DNA of 6,299 nt from Chitinophagaceae bacterium (GTDB taxonomy: Bacteria > Bacteroidota > Bacteroidia > Chitinophagales > Chitinophagaceae), in assembly GCA_017882205.1 (NCBI GenBank), contig JADGPY010000090.1, positions 1 to 6,299 on the forward strand, given 5' to 3'. The notes beneath the pieces are model-generated. The model saw only the letters and a program-made list of their open reading frames with translations. It did no database searches and was not told the DNA's origin. Position numbers and translations under genes: made by a program. Shown one piece after another: positions 4,697 through 6,299 of this stretch. Within the stretch, counting starts at the first letter, position 1. The number at the start of each line of letters is the position of its first letter.

Positions 4697-6299
4697 TATT
4701 TTGTTACATTTAAATTAAATCCGGTACCCACGGTCACTGCTGTACCCGGGCTTAATTTTAATGTTCTGATACTTTGATTTGAACTTACCAGCGGGTAATT
4801 CGGCTTACCCGGGTTGATGATTACATCAGTATTTACATCAGGTAATCCGCAACTCCAGTTAGCTGCATTTTCCCATGCTGAGCTTACCGTTCCCTGCCAT
4901 ATCATTGCAAATTTCAAAGTATAGATTTGACTAAAGGTTCCCCCATTCACAACGCACCTATATTTATATCCATAGAAGCTGCCTGGAATACTACTGATGG
5001 TTAATGAACTTGTTCCAGTGCCGGTATACACACCTCCATTAGATATATTATTATACCCACTTCCGGTATCCAGTTGCCACTGGTAGGTTGCCCCACTTAT
5101 GTTGGAGGGTAAGGAAATGTTTGAGCCTGGGCATAGATTAATATTGGATTGATTGCCTCCAATATAAAAACCACTAAAGCCGGAGACATCCACATCTAAT
5201 GACCACATTGTGCCAAGGTCAACTTTTGTTATTGCGCTATTAGGGATAATAATTGCATTACCACCCGGTACTGGATTAAATAAGCTATCCTCCAGCGGAC
5301 CGGTATACTTAGTAATGGTAAGACTGTTTATATCTGGCAAGGACGAAGGATCAGCAGCCTGCAGATCATTAAATTCCTGTTTTGTTATATAGAACCGAAC
5401 CCTTCTGGTTCCTACCGGAGCTAACTGACTTTGAACCCGGAAACTTCTTTTCAGATATAAATTTCCATTCGGAGACGTAGCCACAGCAGCAGTAGAGAAG
5501 TAAGTGTTCATTGTCACATTTCCTAAAGTGAGGTTGTTGTCTTTGATTGCTCCCATGATATTATTTCCAATATCCGTCATATAAACAAAATAACGCCATC
5601 CCTTAAAGTTTATAGTGCCATTTCCATTTGCCGTTACATAAGAGTTGGGTGCCGTTGGGGCGGTTATAGTAGTATCTTTTTGAACCCTTAAACTGTCTTG
5701 TAATCTAAAAGATGTAATACTACCATTAGGCACCAGAAAAATACTATCAGGTGTATAAATGCCGGCAGGCAACTGTTTTATACTATCAGGCGGATATCCA
5801 CCACTTGCAACAAATTTTAATGGAGAACCATCGGGTCCTGGTCCGGGATTAGAGTAGTTAAACAGGTAAGTTGGCGTAACACCTGCTATAGTAAAGGGAC
5901 TAAAGCTTGTTATAGTAACAGAATTTACTATAGTTCCTGCTGCTGAGGTTCCTGTGGTTCCGCCATTTCCCAAATCATCCCATTGCGCTCCATTCCAATG
6001 AGCCACTTTTAAATTGGCTAACACAGGGTATTGCTCATATGGATTTGTCAAAAAGCTGAACGTTAGATTAACATTGGTAACTCCCACTAACCTTTGAACA
6101 TTCCAATAAGCCGCATTGCTGACAATACCTAAAGTGCCTGCTTTACTACTGGTATTATAACCATCAATCGTAGGGTTTTGATATTTATACTCCCCTTTGA
6201 ATTTAGTGGTCGGGCCAACGGGAGCACTCATACTTACCGGGTTATATGAAACCGGGCTACCAACAGGAAATGTAAATGCATTATCACCAATTTTGGTAA
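4696..6299 (-). CDS. C-terminal part of a large modular surface/secreted protein (5' end outside window)
   Basis: The frame continues past the ATG at 6231 to the window edge (TKIGDNAFTFPVGSPVSYNP precedes it). The FPVG phrase and the next ~115 residues form one module, so that ATG is not the start. Residue numbers count from it. The module FTFPVG...SAPVGPTTKFKGEY...AYWNVQRLVG...LKVAHWNGAQWDDLG...TSFSPFTIAG (to about 117) is familiar from giant Bacteroidota surface proteins. Residues 130-360 form a second unit (GWRYFVYMTDIGNN 211-224, RVRFYITKQEFNDLQAADP 277-295, SLDVDVSGFSGFYIGG 344-359). Residues 363-440 are an Ig-like domain with NLCPGS, YQWQ, SSLTISSIP and YRCVVNG. Residues 441-511 are a W-G-...-W-...-NW-...-G-LP domain ending VTVGTGFNLNVTK. 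Such proteins usually use the type IX secretion system, but I see no recognisable sorting domain at this C-terminus. Adhesin-like or extracellular structural role is inferred. It converges on the small secreted gene. Confidence 0.85.
   Translation of the reverse strand, partial: TKIGDNAFTFPVGSPVSYNPVSMSAPVGPTTKFKGEYKYQNPTIDGYNTSSKAGTLGIVSNAAYWNVQRLVGVTNVNLTFSFLTNPYEQYPVLANLKVAHWNGAQWDDLGNGGTTGTSAAGTIVNSVTITSFSPFTIAGVTPTYLFNYSNPGPGPDGSPLKFVASGGYPPDSIKQLPAGIYTPDSIFLVPNGSITSFRLQDSLRVQKDTTITAPTAPNSYVTANGNGTINFKGWRYFVYMTDIGNNIMGAIKDNNLTLGNVTMNTYFSTAAVATSPNGNLYLKRSFRVQSQLAPVGTRRVRFYITKQEFNDLQAADPSSLPDINSLTITKYTGPLEDSLFNPVPGGNAIIIPNSAITKVDLGTMWSLDVDVSGFSGFYIGGNQSNINLCPGSNISLPSNISGATYQWQLDTGSGYNNISNGGVYTGTGTSSLTISSIPGSFYGYKYRCVVNGGTFSQIYTLKFAMIWQGTVSSAWENAANWSCGLPDVNTDVIINPGKPNYPLVSSNQSIRTLKLSPGTAVTVGTGFNLNVTK

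Larger units (their letters stand above)
4625..4707. repeat. 24-bp inverted repeat spanning the 3' ends of two convergent genes
   Basis: Left arm 4625-4648 and right arm 4684-4707 are reverse complements with a single mismatch (T at 4639, opposite a G at 4693 on the plus strand). Each arm contains the last codons of a gene, GTA ACA AAA and the stop TAA, followed by AATT-like sequence and TCAG. As a result both convergent proteins end in Val-Thr-Lys. The arms enclose a 35-base centre that holds most of a second palindrome. In RNA from either strand the arms could form a long hairpin. Such exact sharing between two otherwise unrelated genes is unlikely by chance and suggests copying by template switching or an inverted duplication. 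Confidence 0.9.

Noticed and set aside
4625..4707. Inverted repeat considered as a miniature transposable element
   Set aside because: The arms contain the coding ends of both flanking genes, there is no flanking target duplication visible, and the interior is only 35 bases.
5210..5392. Plus-strand 60-residue frame opposite the surface-protein gene
   Set aside because: It is embedded antisense in a conserved module; no independent evidence for coding.
6229..6231. ATG taken as the start of the right-hand surface protein
   Set aside because: The frame is open upstream to the window edge, and the conserved FTFPVG phrase belonging to the same module precedes it.

Overview
The window looks like a chromosomal segment of a Bacteroidota, probably Chitinophagaceae-type (Chitinophaga/Niastella-like) bacterium. 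The reasons are moderately low GC by eye, coding starts without Shine-Dalgarno sequences, a Bacteroidota-style lipoprotein signal, and the module composition of the large surface protein at the right end. The exact genus is an inference.

Layout, left to right. (1) 1-2211 (+) is the 3' part of a large protein of unrecognised family; its frame is open to the left edge. (2) 2212-2323 is a convergent gap with a small hairpin and four copies of CTATGT. (3) 2324-3625 (-) is a 433-residue lipoprotein with a central charged helix and a Bacteroidota-type C-terminal domain. (4) 3725-4145 (-) is a degraded locus. The first ~72 codons of fdhD (formate dehydrogenase accessory sulfurtransferase) are joined out of frame to the last ~66 codons of a different small protein, which resembles the family I recall as DUF7009. 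It reads as the scar of a deletion between two co-oriented neighbours. (5) 4292-4636 (+) is a small secreted protein with a PepSY-like look. (6) 4637-4695 is a very short convergent gap holding a perfect 30-bp palindrome and a heptanucleotide tandem array. Both are nested in a longer inverted repeat that runs into the last codons of both flanking genes. (7) 4696-6299 (-) is the C-terminal part of a large modular surface or secreted protein; its start lies beyond the right edge.

The genes do not form an obvious single pathway. Two of the strand changes are convergent (1/3 and 5/7), and both convergent gaps carry short 7-8 base repeats. Adjacent genes 3 and 4 are co-oriented, but gene 4 is broken. 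The two items most worth following up are the fdhD/DUF7009-like deletion fusion and the inverted repeat that gives two unrelated convergent genes the same 3' end. I see no CRISPR array, transposase, tRNA or rRNA, and no convincing new multi-gene system.
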